Assembly: GCA_965207595.1 (NCBI GenBank)
Contig: CBDBMW010000009.1
Location: 248,001-312,000, forward strand
Source of the DNA: JAGWAJ01 sp026707615
GTDB taxonomy: Bacteria > Acidobacteriota > Vicinamibacteria > Vicinamibacterales > UBA8438
Direction of reading: 5' to 3'
Length of the DNA: 64,000 nucleotides
Both the position numbers and the translations under genes were made by a program. The notes below the pieces were generated by a model, which made no database searches, was not told the DNA's origin, and saw only the letters and a list, made by a program, of their open reading frames with translations. Positions 42,418 to 51,315 of this stretch are shown here, piece by piece. Each line of letters starts with the position of its first letter. Position 1 is the stretch's first letter.

Positions 42418-42470
42418 CGCCGCCAACCCGTCGCAGGCTCCGGGTCGGCCCCCGCCCCCACCGGCCCAGG
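42414..42470. repeat. Tail fragment of a 109-bp CTAG element, inverted
   Basis: Starting at the shared CTAG (42414-42417), the sequence is the reverse complement of the conserved tail of the 109-bp elements at 52186-52399 and 58679-58787 (CGCCGCCAACCCGTCGCAGG and following). The hairpin half of that element is missing. It is the third member of a run of elements joined at CTAG. Confidence 0.75.
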
Positions 42471-42594
42471 GTATCGGCGTGATGCGTACGACACGCGGCG
42501 GTTGTCCCCTTGCCGCGGACGGCTGCCGCGTGCGAGCATGGGAGTGCGCCCTGCACACGGCCCCTCGCCGGGGCGCCCCAATCAGGAGGCGGTC

Positions 42595-43593
42595 ATGCAT
42601 CGCACGGCAGACGCGTTGCGGCACGATGCTCCCCGGGGGGACACGCCCCGGAGGACCGACGCGCCGCCCTCGCCCAGCTTCCCGGGCTGCCGGTCGTTCC
42701 AGCTCACGCGCGACGCCGTCGACCTCTACGAGGGACGCTTCGAGTTCTGGGACGCCGCCACGGAGACCGCCTGGGTCGTGGCCGAGCCGACCAGCGGGAC
42801 GCACGAGCAGCCCTCCCGACGACTCTCCGCCCTGAGCGAGGTAATCGCCAGCCTCCGGGGCGGGCCCATCGAGTGCCGCGGCTCGATGGACCTCATCTGG
42901 AACGCCGGGGACCGCGAGCGGCGCCGCATCATGCAGGCCGACGAAGTGGCCTACCTCTACCCCGCCCGGGCCCGCATCCCCGGCGAAACGGGACTCGTCC
43001 TCGGCGAGCACGACCGGCCCGACGTCGTCCTCGAGGTAGACCACACCACCGACGTCCGCCGCGGCAAGCTCGGCCTCTACGCCGCGTGGGGCTTCCTCGA
43101 AGTGTGGGTCGAGGTGCCCGACGTCACGTCGCCTTCGCGCCCGGTGGGGCGGGTGCCCGGATTGACCATCCACCGCCTCGATGCCGGGCGCTACCGGACG
43201 GTGGCGGCGAGCGTAGCCTTCCCCGGCTGGACGGCGGCCGAGATCCACGGCGCGCTCAACGAGCCGGATCGCTCCGACGCCACCGACCGCGCACTGGCGC
43301 GCGTCGCCCGGGCTCTCGGCACGCGCGACGGCACCGGACCCGAGGACACGCCGTGGCTCCGCCGGCAACGCGCCGAAGGACGCCGGGAAGGACGCCAGGA
43401 AGGGCGTCTGCAGGAGCGCGTTGCGGTCCTGCGGGCGGTCCTCGCCGGGCGCGGCATGGCGGACCTCGAACCGGTGCTGGCGGAGAGCGACGCGGCCCGC
43501 CTGCCGCTCGCGGTTGCCCTCGACGCCGTCCAGCACTGCCGGGACGCCGCCGACCTCCGCGTGCGCCTCGCCCGCACCGCTCAGAACGCGTAG
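42595..43593 (+). CDS. Uma2-family PD-(D/E)XK endonuclease-like protein
   Basis: The 332-residue protein has an Uma2-like core: RDAVDLYEGRFEFWDA near the start, then HDRPDVVLEVDHTTDVRRGKLGLYAAWGFLEVWVEVPD at about residues 140-178, where Asp, Glu-x-Asp and a later Lys approximate the PD-(D/E)XK site. The canonical E-x-K is altered (E-V-D), so catalysis is uncertain. The C-terminus (about 255-332) is Arg/Gln/Glu-rich helical sequence (RRQRAEGRREGRQEGRLQER) common to many Uma2/Rpn-like proteins. ATG 42595 is chosen for the AGGAGG at 42584-42589. It overlaps the end of the convergent TonB receptor gene by 13 bp. Uma2 proteins multiply in island-rich genomes; their role is unknown. Confidence 0.82.
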   Translation: MHRTADALRHDAPRGDTPRRTDAPPSPSFPGCRSFQLTRDAVDLYEGRFEFWDAATETAWVVAEPTSGTHEQPSRRLSALSEVIASLRGGPIECRGSMDLIWNAGDRERRRIMQADEVAYLYPARARIPGETGLVLGEHDRPDVVLEVDHTTDVRRGKLGLYAAWGFLEVWVEVPDVTSPSRPVGRVPGLTIHRLDAGRYRTVAASVAFPGWTAAEIHGALNEPDRSDATDRALARVARALGTRDGTGPEDTPWLRRQRAEGRREGRQEGRLQERVAVLRAVLAGRGMADLEPVLAESDAARLPLAVALDAVQHCRDAADLRVRLARTAQNA

Positions 43594-46500
43594 CGCAGGC
43601 CGAACTGCATCTCCCGCGCGTTCAGGGCGCTGAAGATGCGCCCGAAGTTGGGGGAGCCGAAGTAGCGGTTCGGCAGGTCGAAGTTGGCCCGGTTCAGGAG
43701 GTTGAAGATCTCCCACCGGAACTCCAGCCGGCCGCCGCCGTCGAGCAGCCAGCTCTTGGCGACCGCCAGATCGACGTTGGCGAAGCCGGGAGCGAAGACG
43801 GGGTTGCGGGGGGCGCTGCCGAACGTGAAGGGCGCCTGCAGTGCGAACGCGTCCGTGTCGAACCAGCGCTCGACCGTCCGCTCGCCGCCGGAGAGATTCG
43901 GGTCCCGCGTCATGTCGGGCCGCTGCGCGGGCCCCGCGCCGATGTTCGCCACGTCGTCGGTTACGTTCACCGTGAACGGCGCGCCCGACTGGGCGGTGAC
44001 GATGGCGTTGATGCGCCAGTGGCCCAGGAGCCCCTCCCGCCAGCCTCCGGCGGAGCGCTGGAAGGGCAGCTCGTAGGCGGCGCTGCCGACGAACTGGTGC
44101 CGGTGGTCGAAGCTCGACAGTGCGTTCTCGCCCGGGAAGATGTTGCGGACGTCCTGCGGCACGTTTGCCTCGAAGGCGGTCGGCCCCGGACTCGACGCAT
44201 CGTCTTCCGAGCGCGACAGGGTGTAGGCCACGTCGAACGCCAGGTCGCCGCGCAGACGACGGAGGAGCTTGAAGGTCACCGCGTGGTAGATCGACTTGCC
44301 GTCGAACCGGATGGCGCGGATGCCCGCCAACTGCGGGATGTCGCGCCGCGCGCTGATCGAGCCGGACCCGGGCCGCGGGACGTTGTGGACGGTGGAGTTG
44401 TCCGCCCCGATGGTGTACGACCCCATGTAGAAGAGCTCGAACACCGTCGACGGGAGCACCTCGGTCTGGAAGCCGCCGGACCAGGTCTGCGTGTACTCCA
44501 CCCGGAAGTCGTAGTCCATGATGGAGCCGCCGATGCTGCCCGTGGGATCGGAGGCGAGGATGGTGCGCGTGTCGAAGCTCGGCACGAACTGCCCCGCCGG
44601 AACGTCCACCTGCTTCAGGAAGAAGAACGGCAGGTTGCGGGTGAATGCCGTCTGCACGCTGTAGGCCCACTGGTTGAGGAAGACGCCGTACCCGCCGCGC
44701 ACCACCGTCCGCCCATCGTCGTCCGGCACCCAGGCGAAGCCGAGGCGCGGGGCGAAGCGCTTCTTGCTCGGCCGCAGCAGGCTGCGGTCCCAGCCGATCT
44801 CGGCCGACGTCACCCACGGGATCGGGATGAGCGGCAGCAGACCCCGCGCCGCCGGGGAGATGTTGCCCTCGTCGTCGCTGGCGATGACGTAGCGGCCCCC
44901 CGGCACCGAGACGTCGATGGTCGACAGGCGGTTGTCGAGGTCGCGCAGGTGCTGGTTGATCTCGTAGCGCAGCCCGACGTTCAGGGTCAGGTCGTCGCGC
45001 ACCCGCCAGTCGTCCTGGGCGTACAGGTGCACCCAGTTGGTCCGCGCGTCCTCGTCGCCCCGGCCGCCGACCCCGGAGCGGGCCTGCACGGGGTGGCCGA
45101 GCAGGAAGTCCGCGAACGCGTTGCCGCTGAAGCGGCCGGTGTAGAGGAACCGGCCGCGGGCGGTGTCCGGGTTCTCGGGCCGGAAGCGGAGGTGGAACCA
45201 GTACGCGCCGAACTTCAGCCGGTGCGCGCCACGGTCGATCAGGAAGTTGTCGTAGAGCTCGAAGTGCTCGTTCCGCCGGAAGACGAAGCTCGTCGGGTCG
45301 CCCATGGCGCTGTAGAGCCCGCCGGTGTCGATCTGCGGGAAACCGACGTCCCGCGCGTCGCGGGTCACGCCGAGGAGCCCGACCGAGCCGGCGAAGTCGA
45401 CGCCCCGGTTCAGGCCCTCCTGTCCGCCGTCGACGCTCATCCACCCGAAGCGCGTCTCGTTCAGCATCGACGTCCCGATGGTGCGGGTGTAGCTGGCGGC
45501 CAGGTTGCGCGTCCGGGTCGAGAGCGTGCGTCCGAAGCCCGGGATCAGCGTCTCCTGTTGCACGCTCGTCCCGAACGGCTGGAGGTCGTGGGCGTCGAAG
45601 GTGCTGAAGCGCACGAACGCCTGGTCGCTCGTGCCGATGCGCTGGTCGATCCGCACGCTGAACTGATCGATGTCGCTCTCGGACGGCTCGATCGAGGTCA
45701 GATTCTGCACCTCGCCGCTCCCCGAGTTGGGCAGCGGCACGCGCTCGAGGAAGGCCCTCGCCACGGGATCGATGCGATCCGCCGGGATGCGGTTGCCGGT
45801 GAAGTACGTGCCGCACGCGCCGGTGCCGGGGTCGCGGGTCAACGGGTCGCAGAGCGGATCGTGCCCCGCGAAGTCGCCGCCGCGGACGGCCGCCGACGGC
45901 ACCGAGAACGTCCGGGTGAGCGAGCGCGTGGTCCGCTGCCCTTCGTAGCTCAGGAACACGAAGGTCCGGTCGCGGACGATCGGGCCGCCGAAGGTTCCGC
46001 CGAACTGCCCCTGGTCGAGCGGCGGAACCGGCTCGTCCCGCGGATCGAAGTAGTTGTGGGCGTCGAAGCGCTCGTCGCGCACGAACGTGAACGCGCTGCC
46101 GTGGTTCCGGTTGGAGCCCGACTTGGTCGCGACGTTGATCAGGGCCGACGCCTTGCCCCCGAACTCCGGGGGGTACATCGACTTCTGGATCTTGAACTCC
46201 TGGATCGAGTCGACCGACGGGTTGATGACCAGGTTGTTGAAGAGCTCGTCGGTCACCTTCACGCCGTCGAGCAGGTAGATGTTGTGGCCGGCGCGCTGGC
46301 CGCCGACGTTGGGGAGGGGGCCGGCCTGCTGCAGGGCGGCGCCGCGCGTGCCGCCGGGAGGGATCACGACCGCGTCGCTGAGCTGGGCGAGCTGCAGGAA
46401 CTGGCGCCCGTTCAGCGGGATCTGCTCGACCTCGCGGTTCTCGATGACGTCGCTGATCTCGGCCGTGGTCCTCTGCAGCAGGGGTGTGGCGGCCGTCACG

Positions 46501-46961
46501 GTCACTTCCTCCGTGATCTGGCCGAGGTCGAGGCTGAACTCGAGGTCGAGCGTACGGCCTATCTCGACCACGATGCCGGTCTGCACGACGCGCCGGAAGC
46601 CGGGCAGCTCGGCCGCCACCTCCCAGTCCCCGATCGGCAGCGACCCCATGAAGAACCGGCCGTCGGCCGCGGTCACCCGGTGGATCTCGAACTCCGTGGC
46701 GAGATGCGTGGCGACCACCTCCGCCCCCGGCAGCACGCCTCCCGACTCGTCACGCACGATCCCGACCAGCTCGCCGGTGTTGGACTGCCCGGCCGCGGGC
46801 AGCACGGTCGCCGGCAGCAACCCGAGAACGGCCGCGATGCGGGCGAGTACCGGCAGCGCTCGCGACGCGGCACGTCGTCTTCGATCGTCCCGGATCGGGT
46901 TCCCCGTACCCGAGACGTACCTGCTTTCCTTCACCGGGGCTGTCGCTCTCGCATCGATCAT
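43581..46961 (-). CDS. TonB-dependent receptor, Oar-like, with carboxypeptidase-regulatory-like domain
   Basis: The 1126-residue outer-membrane protein begins with a long basic N-terminus and a hydrophobic export segment (ALPVLARIAAVLGLLPATVLPAAGQ, about residues 35-59). Next come a carboxypeptidase regulatory-like domain (about 62-150, GELVGIVRDESGGVLPGAEVVATHL), a plug (about 160-290; NGRQFLQLAQLSDAVVIPPGG, GHNIYLLDGVKVTDELFNN) and a large barrel ending LRYAF with terminal Phe. The architecture is that of Oar-type receptors that dominate acidobacterial outer membranes; ligand unknown. ATG 46961 is the best start; the frame runs on into a repeat element upstream. Confidence 0.93.
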   Translation of the reverse strand: MIDARATAPVKESRYVSGTGNPIRDDRRRRAASRALPVLARIAAVLGLLPATVLPAAGQSNTGELVGIVRDESGGVLPGAEVVATHLATEFEIHRVTAADGRFFMGSLPIGDWEVAAELPGFRRVVQTGIVVEIGRTLDLEFSLDLGQITEEVTVTAATPLLQRTTAEISDVIENREVEQIPLNGRQFLQLAQLSDAVVIPPGGTRGAALQQAGPLPNVGGQRAGHNIYLLDGVKVTDELFNNLVINPSVDSIQEFKIQKSMYPPEFGGKASALINVATKSGSNRNHGSAFTFVRDERFDAHNYFDPRDEPVPPLDQGQFGGTFGGPIVRDRTFVFLSYEGQRTTRSLTRTFSVPSAAVRGGDFAGHDPLCDPLTRDPGTGACGTYFTGNRIPADRIDPVARAFLERVPLPNSGSGEVQNLTSIEPSESDIDQFSVRIDQRIGTSDQAFVRFSTFDAHDLQPFGTSVQQETLIPGFGRTLSTRTRNLAASYTRTIGTSMLNETRFGWMSVDGGQEGLNRGVDFAGSVGLLGVTRDARDVGFPQIDTGGLYSAMGDPTSFVFRRNEHFELYDNFLIDRGAHRLKFGAYWFHLRFRPENPDTARGRFLYTGRFSGNAFADFLLGHPVQARSGVGGRGDEDARTNWVHLYAQDDWRVRDDLTLNVGLRYEINQHLRDLDNRLSTIDVSVPGGRYVIASDDEGNISPAARGLLPLIPIPWVTSAEIGWDRSLLRPSKKRFAPRLGFAWVPDDDGRTVVRGGYGVFLNQWAYSVQTAFTRNLPFFFLKQVDVPAGQFVPSFDTRTILASDPTGSIGGSIMDYDFRVEYTQTWSGGFQTEVLPSTVFELFYMGSYTIGADNSTVHNVPRPGSGSISARRDIPQLAGIRAIRFDGKSIYHAVTFKLLRRLRGDLAFDVAYTLSRSEDDASSPGPTAFEANVPQDVRNIFPGENALSSFDHRHQFVGSAAYELPFQRSAGGWREGLLGHWRINAIVTAQSGAPFTVNVTDDVANIGAGPAQRPDMTRDPNLSGGERTVERWFDTDAFALQAPFTFGSAPRNPVFAPGFANVDLAVAKSWLLDGGGRLEFRWEIFNLLNRANFDLPNRYFGSPNFGRIFSALNAREMQFGLRYAF

Positions 46962-47025
46962 CCGCCCACGAGTGTAACGAATGCCCCCGCGCCGTGCGGG
47001 TGAGCCGTCCAATCCGACGCGGTCC

Positions 47026-47113
47026 CTAGCCCGCCGTTCGTCGCCTTTGGCTCCGCTCGGCGCCCAACCCAATCCTTCAGGAGTCCGCGCCGTTCTACGG
47101 CGCAGACTCCTGG
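47026..47113. repeat. CTAG-bounded hairpin repeat, 88-bp type (copy 2, inverted)
   Basis: The element runs from CTAG (47026-47029) to CTGG (47110-47113), exactly 88 bp like copy 1 but in opposite orientation. The hairpin arms are AGGAGTCCGCGCCG (47079-47092) and CGGCGCAGACTCCT (47098-47111) around TTCTA. The leftward lpxB gene reads into it: its last five codons (Gln-Glu-Ser-Ala-Pro) are the arm, and its TAG stop is the loop (47095-47097). Confidence 0.85.
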
Positions 47114-48243
47114 CGCGCAAGCTCCAGGACGTGCTCCGCCGCGCGGCGGCTCGCGCCCACCGCGCCCAGCTTCTCCCGCACCCGGCCCAGCGCCGCACGG
47201 GTCCGGGCCGCGAGGTCCGCATCGGTGAGGAAGCGCACGACCTCGTCGGCAACCGCGGCGGGCGTCAACGCGTTCTGCAACAACTCCGGCACGATCTGCT
47301 CTCCGGCGATGAGGTTCACCATGCCCGCGTTGCGGACGTGGGAGAAGGCGCGCACCACGTGATACGTCAGCGCAGACAAACGGTAGACGATGACCATGGG
47401 ACGTCCATGGATGGCAGTCTGCACGGTCGCCGTCCCGGAGGCGGTCACCACCGCGTCGGACGCCGCGAGCACGTCGTCCGCGCGCCCCTCGACGATGGCG
47501 GCGGCGCCGTCCGCCGTCAGGGGCCGCATCGGCGCCAGGAGCTCGTCGTCGAGGTGCGGCGCACGGGCCACCACGAACTGCACGCGGGGCACGCGATCGC
47601 GGACGATCGCCGCCCCGGCCGCCAGGTCGGGCAGGATCGCGCGCAACTCGTTCGGCCGGCTCCCCGGCAGCAGGGCGACGGTCGGCGCCTGCGGATTCAG
47701 ACCGAGCGAGCGGAGCAGCGGCTCGCGCGCCGCGGTGGCCGCCGTCAGCTCGAGCAGGGGATGGCCGACGAAACGCACCGGGATCCGCGCGTCGCGATAA
47801 AGCGCCGCCTCGAACGGGAAGATGACCAGAGCCAGGTCGACGAACCCTCGCATCGCCCGGAGGCGCCCGCGCCGCCACGCCCACACCTGGGGACCGATGT
47901 AGTAGACCACGGGCACCCCGAGGCGCCGCATGGCCGCGGCCACGCGGAAGTTGATCTCGGGGAAATCGACGGCGACGAACACGTCGGGCCGATCCGCGCG
48001 GGCGCGGGCCACGAGCCGGCGGTAGGTGGCGTACGATCGCGGCACGACCGCCAGCGCCTCCGAGAGTCCGGTGACCGTCAGTCCGCGGTAGTCGGCGACG
48101 AGCTCGCCTCCGCCCTCCCGGAGCCGCTCGCCGCCGAGCCCGAAGATCCGCGATTCCGAATCGATCGCGCGAATCTCGCGCGCCAGCGCCCCCGCATAGA
48201 GATCGCCGGACGGCTCCCCGCACGCGATCAGCACCTTGGGCAC
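47095..48243 (-). CDS. lpxB: Lipid-A-disaccharide synthase
   Basis: The 382-residue GT-B (GT19) enzyme joins UDP-diacylglucosamine and lipid X in lipid A synthesis at the inner membrane. Diagnostic stretches are KVLIACGEPSGDLYAGALAREI, GGERLREGGGELV, VAVDFPEINFRVA, VYYIGPQVWAWRRGR, FVGHPLLE, LLPGSRPNELR and ASGTATVQTAIHGRPMVIVYR. Length is typical. The last five residues, QESAP, and the stop come from a repeat element, so the natural C-terminus was probably altered slightly by insertion. It stands apart from other lpx genes. ATG 48243 is the start. Confidence 0.96.
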   Translation of the reverse strand: MPKVLIACGEPSGDLYAGALAREIRAIDSESRIFGLGGERLREGGGELVADYRGLTVTGLSEALAVVPRSYATYRRLVARARADRPDVFVAVDFPEINFRVAAAMRRLGVPVVYYIGPQVWAWRRGRLRAMRGFVDLALVIFPFEAALYRDARIPVRFVGHPLLELTAATAAREPLLRSLGLNPQAPTVALLPGSRPNELRAILPDLAAGAAIVRDRVPRVQFVVARAPHLDDELLAPMRPLTADGAAAIVEGRADDVLAASDAVVTASGTATVQTAIHGRPMVIVYRLSALTYHVVRAFSHVRNAGMVNLIAGEQIVPELLQNALTPAAVADEVVRFLTDADLAARTRAALGRVREKLGAVGASRRAAEHVLELARQESAP

Positions 48244-48272
48244 GCGGAGAGGCCGGGCGGCGGGCAGCCCGG

Positions 48273-48360
48273 CTAGGAGCCTGCGCCGGAACGCGGCGCG
48301 GACGCCTGGAGGGTTGGTTGGGCACCAGGCGGAGCCGTCGGGCGACGCATGGCGGACTAG
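48273..48360. repeat. CTAG-bounded hairpin repeat, 88-bp type (copy 3)
   Basis: The element runs from CTAG (48273-48276) to CTAG (48357-48360), again exactly 88 bp. The hairpin arm AGGAGCCTGCGCCG (from 48275) faces a partly mutated partner ending ACGCCT (48307), and the 49-nt tail is diverged but alignable. The right CTAG supplies the TAG stop of the leftward M16 peptidase gene. It lies upstream of lpxB. Confidence 0.8.
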
Positions 48361-49865
48361 GGTGCCGCGCCGGCGCGGCGGCGGAAGTCGGGGGCGAGCA
48401 GATCGAGCTCGGCCTGCGGCACGACCTCGATGCGGTCGAAACCGACCCGCGGCAGATCGTCGACGAACGTCGAGGCATCGCCGACGAGGACGATGGAAAG
48501 ACTGGCGGGCTTCAGCCAGTCCCGAGCCACGCGCTGGATGTCGCGCACGCTGACGTCGTTCACGCGCTCCGGGTAGCGCTCGAGAGCCTCGAGGTCGAGA
48601 CCGTACACGATCGCCTCGAGCACCTGGGCGGCGATCGCGTTCGGGGTCTCCAGCGTGATCGGGAAGTTCCCCGCGAGGTACGCCTGCGCACCGCGGAGCT
48701 CCCGCTCCCGGACCGGCTCGCGCCGGAGACGCGCGATCTCGTCGACGGTGAGCCGCAGCGCGTCGGCCGTCGCCGCCGAGCGCGTGTCGGTCGTGGCCAT
48801 GAAGTCGCCGGCCGTCCGACGGGCCGCTACGTCGGCCGAGGCGGCGTAGGTGAGCGACCGCTCCGTACGCAGCACGGACCCCAACCGGTTGCCGCCCTCC
48901 CCGCCCAGGATCTTCACCGCCACGTCCAGGGCCAGGTAGTCGGGATGCGCCCGCGGCAGCGCGACGTGACCCGCCCGCACGGCGGTCTGCACGGCGCCGG
49001 GCTTGTCGATGACGACGAGGCGGCGCGTCGGCGGCGGCGCGTCGGCCGTGCTCGGGCGCGGCAGCGCGCTCGTCGGCCAGTCTCCGAGCGCCCGCTCGAC
49101 GCCCGCGAACGCCTCCTCCGCGGTCACGTCGCCGACGACGGCGAGGACGGCGTTGTTCGGCATGAAGTGCATCCGGTGGAACGCCACCAGATCGGCGCGC
49201 GTCATCGCCCGAACCGACTCCGGCGTCCCGTTCGGCGGCACCCCGTAGGGGTGGAATCCGTAGACCAGCCGGTTGAAGACGATGTCGGCGAGGTAGGCCG
49301 GATCGTCGTAGCTCACCTGCATGGCCGACAGCACCTGCTGCCGCTGCCGCTCGACCTCGTCCGGCGCGAAGGCCGGACGCCGCGTCACGTCCGACAGGAT
49401 GTCGAGGGCGAGATCGAAGTCGTCGCGCAGCACGATCACGTTGACGAAGCTGAGGTCGCTCCCGGCACCGACGTCGAGGGCCCCGCCGACGTAGTCGACG
49501 ATGCCGGCGATCTCCTGGGCCCCACGCGTGGTCGTTCCCTGGTCGAGCAGCCGGGCCGCCATCGCGGCCACGCCGGGCTTGCCGGACGGATCGTTCGACG
49601 CCCCCGCCGCCACGAGCAGCCGCACCGTCACCGCCGGCTGCTCGTGGTGACCGACATGGACCACCCGCAGGCCGTTGGGGAGGGTGCGGATCTCGTATTC
49701 CGGGAACGTGACCGGCCGCTCCAGGAGAGGCGGGGGCGGCGACTCGCGCGGCCAGTCGAGCGTGCGCGACGCCTGCCCGCGCTGCGCGACGGCAGGGACC
49801 GCGATCGCGCTCGCCAGCACGACGGCCACGACGGCGATGACGGCCGCCGGCGTCCGCCGGCTCAT
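48357..49865 (-). CDS. M16 peptidase-like protein, non-catalytic chain
   Basis: The 502-residue protein has a signal peptide (about residues 1-27, ending PAVAQ) and the two-lobed M16 (pitrilysin) fold. The expected HxxEH zinc motif is missing: the corresponding helix reads GKPGVAAMAARLLDQGT. The second lobe keeps the RLV.VDKPGAVQTAVRAGHVALPRAHPDY and LGGEGGNRLGSVLRTERSLTYAASAD features of M16 beta-type subunits. It presumably pairs with the active subunit encoded just upstream, whose stop overlaps its start by four bases. The TAG stop is donated by a repeat element CTAG. Confidence 0.9.
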   Translation of the reverse strand: MSRRTPAAVIAVVAVVLASAIAVPAVAQRGQASRTLDWPRESPPPPLLERPVTFPEYEIRTLPNGLRVVHVGHHEQPAVTVRLLVAAGASNDPSGKPGVAAMAARLLDQGTTTRGAQEIAGIVDYVGGALDVGAGSDLSFVNVIVLRDDFDLALDILSDVTRRPAFAPDEVERQRQQVLSAMQVSYDDPAYLADIVFNRLVYGFHPYGVPPNGTPESVRAMTRADLVAFHRMHFMPNNAVLAVVGDVTAEEAFAGVERALGDWPTSALPRPSTADAPPPTRRLVVIDKPGAVQTAVRAGHVALPRAHPDYLALDVAVKILGGEGGNRLGSVLRTERSLTYAASADVAARRTAGDFMATTDTRSAATADALRLTVDEIARLRREPVRERELRGAQAYLAGNFPITLETPNAIAAQVLEAIVYGLDLEALERYPERVNDVSVRDIQRVARDWLKPASLSIVLVGDASTFVDDLPRVGFDRIEVVPQAELDLLAPDFRRRAGAAP

Positions 49866-51271
49866 CGCGCCCCTCCTCCCCCGCCGAAGAAGCTGCGCGG
49901 TCCGCGGGGCATGCGCGGCATGATGGTCAGGACGAGCCGGTTGTCGTCGCGGAAGTAGGTCCGCGCCACGCGCTGCACGTCGGCCTTCGTGATGCTCATG
50001 AAGATGTCGAACTCCGCGTCGGCCGTCGTGATGTCGTCGTGGATGACGGCCGCGTGGGCGAGGTGCGCCGCCTTCTGCTCGTTGGTGATGCGGCCGATGA
50101 CGTAGTCCCGCGCGAACTGGTTCTTGGCGCGCTGCAGCTCGTCGTCGTGCGGCGGCTCCGCCTTGAGCCGGTCGAGCTCCGCGATGAGCGCGTCGGCCAC
50201 CTCGTCCGGCGAGCGGCCCGGCTGGACCAGGCCGACCGCGTAGAACAGATTGGGATCCTCGATGATGTTCTGGTCGCCGAAGGCCTGCACGGCCAGCCGC
50301 TTCTCGTACACGACGCGCCGCGGAATCCGCGCACTGGCGCCGTCCGACAGGATCTTGCTCAGGATGTGCAGCGGGTAGGCGTCGGGATGGCCGTCGTAGG
50401 TGATCGGGTGGGCCACCACGACCGCGGGCAGGGGCCAGTTGTCGGCCGGGACGGTCACCCGGCGCTCCCCCGCCGGCGCCGGCTCGCGCGGAATCGCCCG
50501 CGGGACCGGCTTGGAGGCCTTGGGGACCCGGCCGAAGTAGTGCTCCACCATCTGCAGCGCTTCGTCGGAGTCGAAGTCGCCCACGAGCGTGAGCGTCGCG
50601 TTCTCCGGCACGTAGTAGGTGTCGAAGAAGTCCTGCACGTCCTCGAGCGACGCGGCCTCGATGTCCTCCATCGACCCGATCGTCGTGTGCCGGTAGGGAT
50701 GCGTCGTGAACGCGTGGTCGTAGATGATCTCGGACATCAGGCCGAACGGCTCGCTCTCGTAGCGCCAGCGGCGCTCCTCCTTGACCACCTCGCGCTCGGA
50801 GGCGAGCGCGGCTTCGCTGATGCGGAGCGTCGCCATCCGGTCCGCCTCGAGCCACAGCACCAGCGGCAGGTACTGCGCCGGCACCGTCTCGAAGTAGACG
50901 GTGACGTCCTCGGTCGTGTAGGCGTTGCCGTCGCCGCCGACCCGCGAGATCAGCGTCAGGTGCTCGTCGGAGCGCACGTTGTGCGAGCCCTTGAACATGA
51001 GGTGCTCGAACAGGTGCGCGAATCCCGTGCGGCCCGTCGGCTCGTTCTTCGAGCCGACGTGGTACCAGAGCTGCAGGTGGACGATCGGCGTCGAGTGGTC
51101 CTCGGAGAGGATCACGGTCAGGCCGTTGTCGAGGGTGACGATGCGGTAGTCGAGCGGGGCCGGTCGGACCGTCGCGTGGACGGCGGCCGCACCGCCGACG
51201 ACGCCGATCGCGGCAACGACCGCCGCCACCCCGAGGCTGCGCCGGACGCGGGCGAGTCGCAGGATCCGCAT
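49862..51271 (-). CDS. M16 zinc metallopeptidase, catalytic chain
   Basis: The 469-residue protein has a signal peptide (about residues 1-33) and the inverted zinc motif HLFEH in GRTGFAHLFEHLMFKGSHN with the distal Glu in ISEAALASEREVVKEERR. The second lobe (KLAVQAFGDQNIIEDPNLFYAVGLVQPG) is present. Together with the inactive homologue encoded directly downstream (4-bp ATGA overlap) it should form a heterodimeric periplasmic peptidase degrading oligopeptides. The start is the ATG at 51271. The gene follows the outer-membrane-like protein gene on the same strand. Confidence 0.94.
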   Translation of the reverse strand: MRILRLARVRRSLGVAAVVAAIGVVGGAAAVHATVRPAPLDYRIVTLDNGLTVILSEDHSTPIVHLQLWYHVGSKNEPTGRTGFAHLFEHLMFKGSHNVRSDEHLTLISRVGGDGNAYTTEDVTVYFETVPAQYLPLVLWLEADRMATLRISEAALASEREVVKEERRWRYESEPFGLMSEIIYDHAFTTHPYRHTTIGSMEDIEAASLEDVQDFFDTYYVPENATLTLVGDFDSDEALQMVEHYFGRVPKASKPVPRAIPREPAPAGERRVTVPADNWPLPAVVVAHPITYDGHPDAYPLHILSKILSDGASARIPRRVVYEKRLAVQAFGDQNIIEDPNLFYAVGLVQPGRSPDEVADALIAELDRLKAEPPHDDELQRAKNQFARDYVIGRITNEQKAAHLAHAAVIHDDITTADAEFDIFMSITKADVQRVARTYFRDDNRLVLTIMPRMPRGPRSFFGGGGGAR

Positions 51272-51315
51272 GACGGCGATTATCTCACACGGGCCGCCCC
51301 CACCCGCGCCCGAGC

